A stretch of 64,000 bases of DNA. It comes from Allonocardiopsis opalescens (GTDB lineage Bacteria > Actinomycetota > Actinomycetes > Streptosporangiales > Streptosporangiaceae). Both the position numbers and the translations under genes were made by a program. The number at the start of each line of letters is the position of its first letter. Position 1 is the stretch's first letter. This document shows positions 51,327 to 60,023 of the stretch, piece after piece. The DNA lies in the NCBI RefSeq assembly GCF_003002095.1, contig NZ_PVZC01000004.1, forward strand, positions 434,001 to 498,000, given 5' to 3'. The notes beneath the pieces were generated by a model. The model made no database searches and had not been told where the DNA came from. It worked only from the letters and a program-made list of their open reading frames with translations.

Positions 51327-52336
51327 GGAGCCTCCCGGTCGTCGGGGAACCGGCGGTCGCCGGGATGAGAGATTGTCGCAGAGGGCTCGGTCACCGAGCG
51401 GCGGAGGCGGTCGGCCAGGGTGCGGACGTGCCGCACCAGTTCGGGCGGCTCGTGCACCTGGAAGGGGGCGCCGATCGCGGCGACGTACAGGGCCAGCTCG
51501 TCCAGCGAGTGGGAGCCGGTGCGCAGCGTGCAGCTGCCGGCGTCGATCGGCTCGACCCGGCCGACAGCCGGGCCGATGCGCTCGGTGACCCGCTCCGCGG
51601 GCGCGTGCACGGTGAAGCGGCCGCGGTAGCGGTAGACCTCGCTGGACACGGCGCGCGAGGTGTAGCCGGCGATATCGGGGTCGGGCGGCTCCCGTGGGGC
51701 GAAGCGCGGGCCGGTGGGGGTCTTCGGGGCGATCCGGTCGGCGCGGAAGGTGCGCCAGTCGGCCCGGTCGGTGTCGTAGGCGAGCAGGTACCAGCGGCGG
51801 CCGGAGTGCACCAGGCGGTGCGGTTCGGCGGTGCGGGGCGCGGTCGCGCCGTCGCGGCCGGTGTAGTCGAAGCGGAGCAGGTGTCGGTCGCGGCAGGCGG
51901 CGGCCAGCAGGCTGAGGGTGCCGGGGTCCACCGGCGGGCCGCCGCCGGCCATCGGAACGGTGAAGCTCTGCACCGCGTTGACGCGGCGGCGCAGCCGCTC
52001 GGGCAGCACCTGCTCGAGTTTGGCCAGGGCGCGCACCGAGGTCTCCTCGATACCGGCGACGGTGCCGCCCGCGGCGGTGCGCAGGCCGACGGCAACCGCG
52101 ACGGCCTCCTCGTCGTCCAGCAGCAGCGGCGGCAGCGCGGCACCTGGACCGAGGCGGTAGCCGGCGGTGCCGGGCACCGCGTGCACGGGGTAGCCGAGGG
52201 CGCGCAGCTTCTCCACGTCGCGGCGGACGGTGCGGTCGGACACGCCGAGGCGCTCGGCCAGTTCGGGGCCCGGCCAGTCGCGGCGCGCCTGCAGCAGCGA
52301 AAGCAGCCGCAGCAGCCGGGCGGAGGTATCCAGCAT
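51323..52336 (-). CDS. WYL-domain transcriptional regulator (copy 2)
   Basis: A 337-residue regulator closely similar to copy 1. The winged helix has LAERLGVSDRTVRRDVEKLRALGYPV. The WYL part has RRWYLLAYD and DWRTFRADRI, followed by the C-terminal WCX domain. MLDTSARLLRLL is taken as the start by comparison with copy 1; an ATG six codons upstream is possible. It is divergent from epoxide hydrolase copy 2 and co-transcribed with the AlkZ-like gene. The triple TAGG/CCTA operator lies between it and the hydrolase. Confidence 0.88.
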   Translation of the reverse strand: MLDTSARLLRLLSLLQARRDWPGPELAERLGVSDRTVRRDVEKLRALGYPVHAVPGTAGYRLGPGAALPPLLLDDEEAVAVAVGLRTAAGGTVAGIEETSVRALAKLEQVLPERLRRRVNAVQSFTVPMAGGGPPVDPGTLSLLAAACRDRHLLRFDYTGRDGATAPRTAEPHRLVHSGRRWYLLAYDTDRADWRTFRADRIAPKTPTGPRFAPREPPDPDIAGYTSRAVSSEVYRYRGRFTVHAPAERVTERIGPAVGRVEPIDAGSCTLRTGSHSLDELALYVAAIGAPFQVHEPPELVRHVRTLADRLRRSVTEPSATISHPGDRRFPDDREAP

Positions 52337-52357
52337 TCCGCCAGTCTGGTGCATTGC

Positions 52358-52388
52358 TAGGACCGGTTCTGACCTAGCGGCCTCCTAG
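52358..52388. promoter_or_regulatory. Candidate WYL-regulator operator (site 2)
   Basis: On the minus strand this reads TAGG (52387-52384), N7, TAGG (52376-52373), N11, CCTA (52361-52358), the same geometry as site 1. The first element is again 12 nt from the epoxide hydrolase start codon. The outer elements are CTAGGA and TCCTAG. Conservation between two loci 45 kb apart makes a shared operator likely. Confidence 0.6.
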
Positions 52389-52398
52389 TGTCCCGGGT

Positions 52399-53568
52399 AT
52401 GGCAGACGACGAGACAATCCGCCCGTTCCGCATCGACGTGCCGCAGGCCGAACTGGACGACCTCGTCCGGCGGCTGGCCGACGCCCGGTGGCCCGAGCCG
52501 CTGCCGGGTGACGACTGGACGACGGGCGTGCCGGTGGCGTGGCTGCGCGGGCTGAGCGAGTACTGGGCGACGGCTTACGACTGGCGTGCGGCCGAGGCGG
52601 AGCTGAACGCGTACCCGCAGTTCACCACCGAGATCGACGGGCAGAACGTGCACTTCCTGCACGTCTGCTCCCCCGAGCCCGCCGCGCTGCCGCTGATCCT
52701 CACACACGGCTGGCCGGGCTCGGTGGTGGAGTTCCTGGACGTCATCGGGCCGCTGGCCGACCCGCGCGCCCACGGCGCGGACCCCGGGACCGCCTTCCAC
52801 CTCGTCATCCCGTCGCTCCCCGGCTTTGGGCTGTCGGGGCCGGTGCGGGAGGCGGGCTGGGACACGGCGCGGACCGCACGCGCCTGGGCCGAGCTGATGC
52901 GGCGGCTGGGGTACGAGCGCTACGGCGCGCACGGCGGCGACATCGGCGCGGCGGTGTCGCCGCAGCTGGGCCGGGTGGCGCCGGACCGCGTGGTGGGCGT
53001 GCACGTCAACGGGGGCCCCGGACCGATGCCGGAGCTGCCGTTGTCCGAGGCCGAGCGGGCCGCACTCGGCGAGGTGGAGCGGGACCGGGTGCGGCGCATC
53101 GAGGCGTTCATGCAGGAGGAGTTCGGCTACATCGCGATCCAGTCGACCCGCCCGCAGGCGCTGGCCTACGGCCTGGTGGACTCGCCCGTCGGGCAGCTCG
53201 CCTGGATCATGGACAAGTTCCGCGAGTGGACCCATCCGCGCGGAGCCGATCCCGACACGGTGGTGGACCGCGACCGGCTGCTCACCAATGTGATGCTGTA
53301 CTGGCTGACCCGCACCGCCGGTTCGGCGGCCTACGTCGGCTACGCGCAGCAGGGCGCGTGGGGGGAGGCGCTGCCGGACTCCGGTGTTCCCACGGCGGCG
53401 CTGGTCCTCGCGCACGATGTGGGGATCCGCCGCTACGCCGAGCGGGAGAACACGATCGTGCGCTGGACGGACGTGGACCGGGGCGGCCACTTCGCCGCCC
53501 TGGAGGAGCCCGGGCTGCTGGTGGACGACGTGCGGGCCTTCTTCGGTGCCCTGCGCGAGGCGGCGTAG
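52399..53568 (+). CDS. Epoxide hydrolase (copy 2)
   Basis: A 389-residue microsomal-type epoxide hydrolase paralogous to copy 1. It has an EHN domain 1-110, HGW at 103-105, nucleophile Asp181 in HGGDIG and the His in [12 protein letters not shown]. Residues 74-89 around [15 protein letters not shown] are identical in both copies. The middle cap region (about 190-330) differs most, suggesting another epoxide substrate. It is divergent from WYL copy 2. No ribosome site is evident. Confidence 0.88.
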   Translation: MADDETIRPFRIDVPQAELDDLVRRLADARWPEPLPGDDWTTGVPVAWLRGLSEYWATAYDWRAAEAELNAYPQFTTEIDGQNVHFLHVCSPEPAALPLILTHGWPGSVVEFLDVIGPLADPRAHGADPGTAFHLVIPSLPGFGLSGPVREAGWDTARTARAWAELMRRLGYERYGAHGGDIGAAVSPQLGRVAPDRVVGVHVNGGPGPMPELPLSEAERAALGEVERDRVRRIEAFMQEEFGYIAIQSTRPQALAYGLVDSPVGQLAWIMDKFREWTHPRGADPDTVVDRDRLLTNVMLYWLTRTAGSAAYVGYAQQGAWGEALPDSGVPTAALVLAHDVGIRRYAERENTIVRWTDVDRGGHFAALEEPGLLVDDVRAFFGALREAA

Positions 53569-53583
53569 CGCGGCCCCGCGGAT

Positions 53584-53626
53584 CCGGCGGGCGGGGACCG
53601 GAAAGGGTTCGGTCCCCGCCCGCCGG
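53584..53626. terminator. Bidirectional terminator hairpin
   Basis: A perfect 17-bp stem (53584-53600 with 53610-53626) and a 9-nt loop fill the 60-base gap between the ends of the convergent epoxide hydrolase and ABC exporter genes. Confidence 0.8.
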
Positions 53627-53628
53627 GG

Positions 53629-55548
53629 TCAGCGGGCCGTGGCGGCGGCGTCGAGCTCGCGGCCGGCGCCCAGGGGCGCCTCGGGGGCGTCCTGGTCGAA
53701 CTGGGTGCGGTACAGCTCCTGGTAGCGGCCGCCCCTGGCCAGCAGTTCCTCGTGGGTCCCGCGCTCGACCACCCGGCCGGCCTCCACGACCAGGATGAGG
53801 TCGGCGGCCCGCACGGTGGACAGCCGGTGCGCGATGACGACTGCGGTGCGGCCGTCCAGGGCCTCGGCGAGCGCCGCCTGGACCGCCGCCTCGGAGGTGG
53901 AGTCGAGGTGGGCGGTCGCCTCGTCCAGGATGACCACCCGGGGCTGGGCCAGCAGCAGCCGGGCGATGGTCAGCCGCTGCCGCTCGCCGCCGGACAGCCG
54001 GTAGCCGCGTTCGCCGACGACGGTGTCGAGGCCGTCGGGCAGTGAGGCCACCAGTTCGTCCAGGCGCGCCCGGCGCAGCGCCGCCCACAGCTCCTCCTCG
54101 GTCGCCTCGGGTCTGCCGAGGGTGAGGTTGGCGCGGATGGACTCGTGGAAGAGGTGGCCGTCCTGGGTGACCATGCCCAGGGTGGCGCGGATGTCGTCGA
54201 AGGAGAGGTCGCGCACGTCGACGCCGGCCAGCCGCACCGAGCCGGAGTCGGCGTCGTAGAGGCGGGGGAGCAGCTGGGCCATGGTGGACTTGCCCGCCCC
54301 CGAGGAGCCGACCAGCGCGACCATCTGCCCGGGCTCGGCCCGGAAGGAGACGCCGTGCAGCACCTCGACCCCGGCGCGGTGGTCGAGCTTGGCGACCTCC
54401 TCCAGCGAGGCCAGCGAGACCTTGTCGGCCGAGGGGTAGCCGAAGTGGACGTCGTCGAACTCCACCGAGACGGGGCCCTCGGGCATCGGGACGGGGTGGT
54501 CCTTCTCGCGGATCAGCGGCGCGAGGTCGAGCACCTCGAAGACGCGCTCGAAGCTGACGAAGGCGCTCATGACCTCGACCCGGGCGCTGGCCAGCGCGGT
54601 CAGCGGGGCGTACAGGCGGGTGAGCAGCATGGCGAGCGCGACGACGTCGCCGGGGTTGAGCTGCCCGACCAGCGCGTAGAAGCCGCCGAGGCCGTAGACC
54701 AGCGCGAGGGCGAGCGCGGAGACGAGGGTCAGCGCGGTCATGAAGATCCACTGGAGCATGGCGGTGCGCACGCCGATGTCGCGCACCCGGCCCGCGCGCG
54801 CCGCGAACTCGGCGGACTCGTGGGAGGGGCGGCCGAACAGCTTGACCAGGGTGGCGCCGGGCGCGGAGAAGCGCTCGGTCATCTGGGTGCTCATGGCGGC
54901 GTTGTGGGCGGCGGCCTCGCGCTCGAGGCGGGCCAGCCGGGCGCCCATCATCCGGGCGGGGAGCACGAACAGCGGCAGCAGGACGAGGGCGACCAGGGTG
55001 ACCTGCCAGGACAGCCCGATCATCACTGCGAAGGTCAGCGCCAGCATCACGGTGTTGCTGACCACGCCGGACAGGGTGTCGCTGAACGCGCGCTGCGCGC
55101 CGAGCACGTCGTTGTTGAGGCGGCTGACCAGCGCGCCGGTGCGAGTGCGGGTGAAGAAGGCGACCGGCATCCGCTGGACGTGGTCGTAGACGGTGGTGCG
55201 CAGGTCGAGGATCAGGCCCTCACCGATCTTTGCCGACATCCACCGGTTGGCGGTGCCGATCCCGGCCTCGGCCAGCGCGATGACGGCGATCAGGACGGCG
55301 ATCCCGATCACCACGCCGACGTCGGCCCTGGCCAGGATCGCGTCGACCACCCGGCCCGCCAGCACCGGGGTGGCGACCGCGAGCACGGCGATCAGCACGC
55401 TCAGCACCAGGAACCACAGCAGCCGGACGCGGTGCGGGCGGGCGAAGGCCGCGATCCGGCGCAGGGTGGCCCGTGAGAACGGGCGTTTGTCCTGCTGCGC
55501 GGTCGTCATGTGGTGCAGTGACATCCACGCGGTGGTCTCCATGTCCAT
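53629..55548 (-). CDS. ABC exporter half-transporter (fused permease-ATPase)
   Basis: A 639-residue ABCB-type exporter. Six transmembrane segments lie between about 40 and 330. The nucleotide-binding domain has Walker A VGSSGAGKST, the Q-loop MVTQDGHLFHESI, the signature LSGGERQRLTIARLL, Walker B VVILDEATAHLDS and the H-loop AHRLSTV. All catalytic motifs are intact, so it could work as a homodimer to export drugs or lipids. The ATG at 55548 follows GGAGAAG. A SoxR/MerR-type promoter lies upstream, as for the S. coelicolor SoxR-controlled ABC exporter. Confidence 0.92.
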   Translation of the reverse strand: MDMETTAWMSLHHMTTAQQDKRPFSRATLRRIAAFARPHRVRLLWFLVLSVLIAVLAVATPVLAGRVVDAILARADVGVVIGIAVLIAVIALAEAGIGTANRWMSAKIGEGLILDLRTTVYDHVQRMPVAFFTRTRTGALVSRLNNDVLGAQRAFSDTLSGVVSNTVMLALTFAVMIGLSWQVTLVALVLLPLFVLPARMMGARLARLEREAAAHNAAMSTQMTERFSAPGATLVKLFGRPSHESAEFAARAGRVRDIGVRTAMLQWIFMTALTLVSALALALVYGLGGFYALVGQLNPGDVVALAMLLTRLYAPLTALASARVEVMSAFVSFERVFEVLDLAPLIREKDHPVPMPEGPVSVEFDDVHFGYPSADKVSLASLEEVAKLDHRAGVEVLHGVSFRAEPGQMVALVGSSGAGKSTMAQLLPRLYDADSGSVRLAGVDVRDLSFDDIRATLGMVTQDGHLFHESIRANLTLGRPEATEEELWAALRRARLDELVASLPDGLDTVVGERGYRLSGGERQRLTIARLLLAQPRVVILDEATAHLDSTSEAAVQAALAEALDGRTAVVIAHRLSTVRAADLILVVEAGRVVERGTHEELLARGGRYQELYRTQFDQDAPEAPLGAGRELDAAATAR

Positions 55549-55607
55549 GGGGGCACTTCTCCAGAATCGTCGCGGGGCGATCGGACTGCCGACCGCCGAC
55601 GCGACCG

Positions 55608-55638
55608 ACCGTACGACCTCAACTATGGTTGAGGTCAA
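55608..55638 (-). promoter_or_regulatory. SoxR/MerR-type promoter of the ABC exporter
   Basis: On the minus strand TTGACC (55638-55633) and TACGGT (55613-55608) are separated by 19 nt, the long spacer typical of MerR-family activation. Inside is the perfect palindrome ACCTCAAC-TATG-GTTGAGGT (55616-55635), close to the actinobacterial SoxR box. The same CTCAA-N6-TTGAG core is at 58801-58816. Confidence 0.75.
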
Positions 55639-55832
55639 CTGCGCGGCCGGGGATCCGATCGCCGGACCGGCCGCTACGGCCAGCATGGCGCCCGGGTATG
55701 ACAGCGGCGCTCCCGGTCGGTTGCGGGGCGGCGAGCGGCTGGACCGTCACGACTAGGACAGGATCCGACCGCATTGCCGCTTACCGTCGGGCGGGTACGC
55801 GACAGCGCCCCGAACAGCCGAGGAGCCCCTTC

Positions 55833-57053
55833 ATGCCCGCTACGCAGCTCGCCGCCCCGAACGTGCCTTCGCCCCGGCCGGAGGCGGCCGCGCACCGGCT
55901 GACCTGGGCCGACGTCAGCGCGCGGCGACTGGAGCGCGCCGGCCTCGCCGCGCCGCGCGGAGCGGGCGCGGCGGACGAGGCCGGCACCGTCGCGGCCATG
56001 TGCGGCGCGCACGCGCAGGTGCTGTCGGCGGGGGAGCTGTCGGTCGGCCTGCGCATGGCGGGCGGCACCAGGGACGGGGTGCGCGACGCGCTGTGGCGGC
56101 GGCGCGAGCTGGTCAAGACCTTCGGCCCGCGCGGCACCGTGCACCTGCTGCCCGTCCGCGAGCTGCCGATGTGGACCGGGGCGCTGGCCGCCGTCCCGGC
56201 GGGCGGCGCCGCCCTGGCCAAGGGCGCCCGGCTCACGCCCGAGCAGACCGAGCAGGTGGTCGACGCCATCGGCGCGGCGCTGCGCGAGGCCGAACTGACG
56301 GCGGAGGAACTGGACGAGGCGGTGGTCGCCGCGACCGGACCGTGGGCGGGCGACCCCGTCATGCCCGCGTTCCAGGGCTTCTGGCCGCGGTGGCGGCAGG
56401 CGCTGCACCTGGCCGCGCACCGGGGCGAGCTGTGCTTCGGCGCCAACCGCGGCCGGAAGGCCACCTACACCAGCCCGCGCCGGCTGGTGCCCGGCTTCGC
56501 GCCCGAGGCCGCCGCGCCCGCGCTGCGCGCACTGCTCCGCCGCTACCTGCACGCCTACGGCCCCGCCACCCCGCAGCACTTCGCCACCTGGCTGGCGGCG
56601 CCGCGCAGGTGGGCGGCCGAGCTGTTCGCGTCGATGGGGGAGGAGGTCGAACGGGTCCGGATCGCCGAGAGCGGCGCCGACGGGTGGGTGCTCGCGGGCG
56701 ACACCGAACCGGCGGCCGAAGCGCCGCGCGGCCTGCGGCTGCTGCCCTACTTCGACGCCTACACGGTCGCCGCCCAGCCCCGCGAACTGCTCTTCCCCGG
56801 CCGCGCCGCCGAACGGGCCCTGGCCGGCGGCCAGGCGGGGAACTTCCCCGTCGTCCTGGTCGACGGCACCGTGTCCGGAGTGTGGCACCTGCGCCGCTCC
56901 GGCCGCCGCTGCCGGATCACCGTCGAGCCCCTGAGGGCCCTCCGTCCCGCCGATGAGCGCGAACTCGCCGAGCAGGTCGAGCGCGTCGGCGCCTTCCTCG
57001 GCGAGCGCGCGGAATCGGCGATCGGGCCGATCAGCGTGGGACCGCACGCCTGA
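55833..57053 (+). CDS. AlkZ-like (HTH_42) winged-helix protein, variant active site
   Basis: A 406-residue HTH_42 family protein from a branch different from the first. Family blocks are LTWADVSARRLERAGL, the TVAAMCGAHAQVLSAGELS region, the RRRELVKTFGPRGTVHLLP motif and LPYFDAYTVA near the C-terminus. At the catalytic position it reads His60-Ala61-Gln62 where AlkZ has QxQ, so glycosylase activity may be altered. GAGGAG precedes the ATG. It is divergent from the SoxR-promoter ABC exporter and convergent with an MFS exporter. Confidence 0.78.
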   Translation: MPATQLAAPNVPSPRPEAAAHRLTWADVSARRLERAGLAAPRGAGAADEAGTVAAMCGAHAQVLSAGELSVGLRMAGGTRDGVRDALWRRRELVKTFGPRGTVHLLPVRELPMWTGALAAVPAGGAALAKGARLTPEQTEQVVDAIGAALREAELTAEELDEAVVAATGPWAGDPVMPAFQGFWPRWRQALHLAAHRGELCFGANRGRKATYTSPRRLVPGFAPEAAAPALRALLRRYLHAYGPATPQHFATWLAAPRRWAAELFASMGEEVERVRIAESGADGWVLAGDTEPAAEAPRGLRLLPYFDAYTVAAQPRELLFPGRAAERALAGGQAGNFPVVLVDGTVSGVWHLRRSGRRCRITVEPLRALRPADERELAEQVERVGAFLGERAESAIGPISVGPHA

Positions 57054-57118
57054 CGGGGGGCGACCGCGGCCGGGTGAGGCGCCGGGACGGCTCGACCTGG
57101 ACCTGAGGGTGAGGGCCG

Positions 57119-58474
57119 TCAGGCCCGCCCGTGCCGCCGGTGCGCCCACAGGGCCAGGGCGAGGCCCGCCGCCAGGCAGGCCGCCGCGACGGCGGCCAGA
57201 GCCGCAGGGGTGTCGGCCGCGCCGGTCAGGCCGAGGCCGAGACCGCCCGTCACCGTGACGGCCGTCTTGGTGAGCCCGGACGCCGCGCCGGCCCGCTCCG
57301 GGCGGACGACCGCCTGGGTCGCGGTGAGCGTCAGCGCGTTGGCCGCACCCAGCAGCCCGCCGCAGCAGACCGCCGCCGGCAGCAGGGCGCCCGGCGACCC
57401 GGCGGCCGGCACGGCCCACAGCGCGGCCGAGCCGCCGCACAGGCAGCCCGCCAGCACGCCGGGGGCCCACGCCGGCGGCACCCGTCCGGCCACCGGACCG
57501 GCCAGTGCCATGGCGGCGGCCGGGGCGAGGAAGGCGAGCCCGGCCTGGCCGGGCCCCAAATCCCAGTCCTCTTGCAGCGCGAGCGGAACGGCGAACAGGA
57601 ACACCACGGCCGCCGCGTTGGCGACCGACCCCGCCGCCGTGAGCGCCGCGAAGGGGCCCTCGCGCAGCAGGGCGAGATCCGGCGGACCGGACGCCGCCCG
57701 CCGCGCCGCGCCGAACACGAGCAGCAGCACGGCGGCGGCCGCCGGCACCGCGACCGCCGCGCCCGACAGCCGGCCCCAGGCCGGCGCCCCTTCCGCGTAG
57801 GCCGCGACCCAGCCCAGCGCCCCCGTCCCGGCCAGCAGCCCGAGCAGGCCGATCCGCCGGCGCCCGCCGACCCCGGATCCGGCGGACGGGTCCACGGCCG
57901 CTGCCGCCGCGCCGGGGCGCGAGCGGGCGGCGGTAAGGACGGCGAGGGCCGTCAGGGGCACGTTGAGCCAGAACACGCCGGGCCAGCCGAAGCCCTCGGT
58001 GACGGCGCCGCCGATGAAGGGCCCCGCGGCGGTGGCGGCGCCGCCGATGCCGAGCGCCCAGCCGGTGGCGCGCGAGCGCGCGCCGGGCGGGAACGCGGTG
58101 GTGAGCAGCGCGAGCCCGGCGGGCATGATGGCCGCCGCGCCCGCGCCCTGGGCGGCCCGGGCCGCCAGGAGGGCGGGCAGATCGGGCGCGAGTGCGCAGG
58201 CCGCTGAGGCGGCGCCGAACAGGGCGAGACCGGCGGTGAGCACGCGGTGGTGCCCGAGCCGGTCGCCCAGCCGCCCGGCGGGGATCATCAGTGTTCCGGC
58301 GGCCAGCAGGTAGACGCCGACCGCCCAGCCGATGCTCTCGGTGTCCGCGCCGAGATCGCCTGCCAGATCGGGCAGGGCCAGGTTCAGCGCGAACGCGTCC
58401 AGTTGCACGCAGAAGACTCCGAGCGCCACCGCGCCGAAGGCCGGCGCCCGTCGGGCGCGCCCCTGTCCTCGCAT
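57119..58474 (-). CDS. MFS drug exporter (DHA2-like)
   Basis: A 451-residue major facilitator transporter with about 13-14 hydrophobic segments. It opens FGAVALGVFCVQLDAFALNLALPDLAGDLG, the DHA2 motif with the acidic residue in TM1. Motif A is GRLGDRLGHHRVL, and motif C-like GIGGAATAAGPFIGGAV follows in TM5. The expected role is proton-driven efflux of a toxic compound. The ATG follows AAAGGACG. It is shorter than typical 14-helix DHA2 pumps but not truncated at a motif. Confidence 0.87.
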   Translation of the reverse strand: MRGQGRARRAPAFGAVALGVFCVQLDAFALNLALPDLAGDLGADTESIGWAVGVYLLAAGTLMIPAGRLGDRLGHHRVLTAGLALFGAASAACALAPDLPALLAARAAQGAGAAAIMPAGLALLTTAFPPGARSRATGWALGIGGAATAAGPFIGGAVTEGFGWPGVFWLNVPLTALAVLTAARSRPGAAAAAVDPSAGSGVGGRRRIGLLGLLAGTGALGWVAAYAEGAPAWGRLSGAAVAVPAAAAVLLLVFGAARRAASGPPDLALLREGPFAALTAAGSVANAAAVVFLFAVPLALQEDWDLGPGQAGLAFLAPAAAMALAGPVAGRVPPAWAPGVLAGCLCGGSAALWAVPAAGSPGALLPAAVCCGGLLGAANALTLTATQAVVRPERAGAASGLTKTAVTVTGGLGLGLTGAADTPAALAAVAAACLAAGLALALWAHRRHGRA

Positions 58475-58861
58475 GGTCCGTCCTTTCCGCCGCCGCACGG
58501 CGGCGCCGGCCGGCGCGCCCGGTGCGTACGGGCGCGCGTCGTCGCGCAGGTCGGTGGGGGAGGCGGGCACCGGGACGGCGCCGCGGGACGGAGCCGGCGG
58601 CATGCGGTGCGGAGAACGGGCGGCCGGGCCGCGCTCGATCGGAAGGATCCCGGGTGCGGCGGGCAATCGGCTCGGCCGAACATCCGCGCGACGGGAGACG
58701 GCTCCAGCCTAGCCCCTCGCACCGGGCAACCGGCGCGCTCGGACGGACGACGGGGCGCCGTGACCCGGCTCACCTCGCCTGCCGCGTTCACGGCATTGAC
58801 CTCAAGTTTGGTTGAGCTTGCAGACTCGGCGGAGCGGATGACGAGTGGACGGGGAGCGGAC
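58475..58861. other. Divergent spacer without a gene
   Basis: These 387 bases lie between the MFS exporter and the oxidoreductase genes. No frame in it resembles a protein family. The right end carries the SoxR/MerR-type promoter listed separately; the promoter of the exporter must be toward the left but is not obvious. Confidence 0.4.
58796..58826 (+). promoter_or_regulatory. SoxR/MerR-type promoter of the oxidoreductase
   Basis: TTGACC (58796-58801) and CAGACT (58821-58826) are 19 nt apart. CTCAA-N6-TTGAG lies at 58801-58816, overlapping the -35. This is the same layout and sequence as at the ABC exporter promoter. The -10 is weak, which fits an activator-dependent promoter. Confidence 0.7.
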
Positions 58862-59830
58862 ATGAGAGCGATCCAGGTCGATGGGTTCGGCGGGCCGGAG
58901 GTGCTGCGGCCGGTCGAGCTGCCCGAGCCCGAGCCGGGTGCCGGACAGGTGCTGGTCGAGGTGGCGGCGGCCGACACGCTGTTCGTGGAGACGGTCATCC
59001 GCAGCGGACACGGCGGGGACGCCTTCCCGGTGCGGCCCCCGTTCGTGCCCGGGCACGGGGTGGCCGGGACGGTGGTCGCGGTCGGCGCCGGGGTGGCCAG
59101 GGGCTGGGTGGGGCGGCGCGTCGCGGCGCGCACCCCGGGCGGCGGCTACGCGCAGCGCGTCGCGGCCGACGTGGCGGCGCTGGTGCCGGTGCCCGACAGG
59201 CTCGGCCTGCCCGAGGCGGCCGCGCTGCTGCACGACGGCGCGACGGCGCTGGGCCTGTTCGACGCGGCGCGGGTCCGGGCGGCCGAGGAGGTGCTGGTGC
59301 TGCCGGCGGGGGGCGGCGCCGGTGTGCTGCTGGTGCAGCTGGCGCACGGCGCCGGGGCGCGGGTGACCGGGGCCGCGCGCGGCGCGGCCAAGCTGGAGCG
59401 GGTGCGCGGCCTGGGCGCCGACGCGGTGGCCGACTACTCGGAGGCGGGCTGGGACGACAAGCTCCGCGCGTCGACGGGCGGGCGAGGCTTCGACGTGGTC
59501 TTCGACGGCGTCGGCGGCGAGGCCGGCGCCGCGAGCCTCGCCCTGGCGGCCGACGGCGCCCGCTTCCTCGGCTACGGCATGCCCGGCGGCGGGTTCACCG
59601 CCGCCGACTCCGACGACGTGCGGCGCCGCGGCATCGAGGTGCACGGCATCGGGGTGGTGCAGTTCGACCCGGAGGACGCGGTCCGCTACATCGCCCGCGC
59701 ACTTGAGGCCGCGGCGGAGGGCCGGCTCCGCCCGGTGGTGGGCCGGACCTTCCCGCTGGACCGCGCCGCCGAGGCGCACGCCGCGATCGAGGGGCGCCAG
59801 GTCACCGGGAAGACCCTGCTGCTGGCCTGA
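58862..59830 (+). CDS. Zinc-type alcohol dehydrogenase/quinone oxidoreductase family protein
   Basis: A 322-residue medium-chain reductase. It starts MRAIQVDGFGGPEVLRPVELPEP, the usual quinone oxidoreductase opening. FVPGHGVAGTVVAVGAG is the first domain mark. The Rossmann motif is modified to LPAGGGAGVLLVQLAHGAGARV (AxGGxG), and FDVVFDGVGG follows. It lacks the structural-zinc cysteine cluster, as QOR/ CurA-like enzymes do. NADPH-dependent reduction of quinones or enones is expected. The SoxR/MerR-type promoter suggests induction by redox-cycling drugs. Confidence 0.88.
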   Translation: MRAIQVDGFGGPEVLRPVELPEPEPGAGQVLVEVAAADTLFVETVIRSGHGGDAFPVRPPFVPGHGVAGTVVAVGAGVARGWVGRRVAARTPGGGYAQRVAADVAALVPVPDRLGLPEAAALLHDGATALGLFDAARVRAAEEVLVLPAGGGAGVLLVQLAHGAGARVTGAARGAAKLERVRGLGADAVADYSEAGWDDKLRASTGGRGFDVVFDGVGGEAGAASLALAADGARFLGYGMPGGGFTAADSDDVRRRGIEVHGIGVVQFDPEDAVRYIARALEAAAEGRLRPVVGRTFPLDRAAEAHAAIEGRQVTGKTLLLA

Positions 59831-59848
59831 GGCGCGGCCCCGGACGCG

Positions 59849-59894
59849 GCCCGCCCCGGCCGGGCGCCCCGAGCCGCGTCCGGCCGGGGCGGGC
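59849..59894 (+). terminator. Terminator after the oxidoreductase
   Basis: A perfect 15-bp stem (59849-59863 with 59880-59894) with a 16-nt loop starts 18 bases after the oxidoreductase stop. Confidence 0.7.
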
Positions 59895-60023
59895 GGCGGG
59901 CGGGGCCGTGAAGTGCGATGAGTCCGGACCGGTCCGCGGGTCTGTGCTGTGGGTGCCGACGCGCTCCGTCCGCGGAGCGCCGCCCGGGACGGAGGTGGCG
60001 GGATGGCGGGACGGTCCGGGGGC

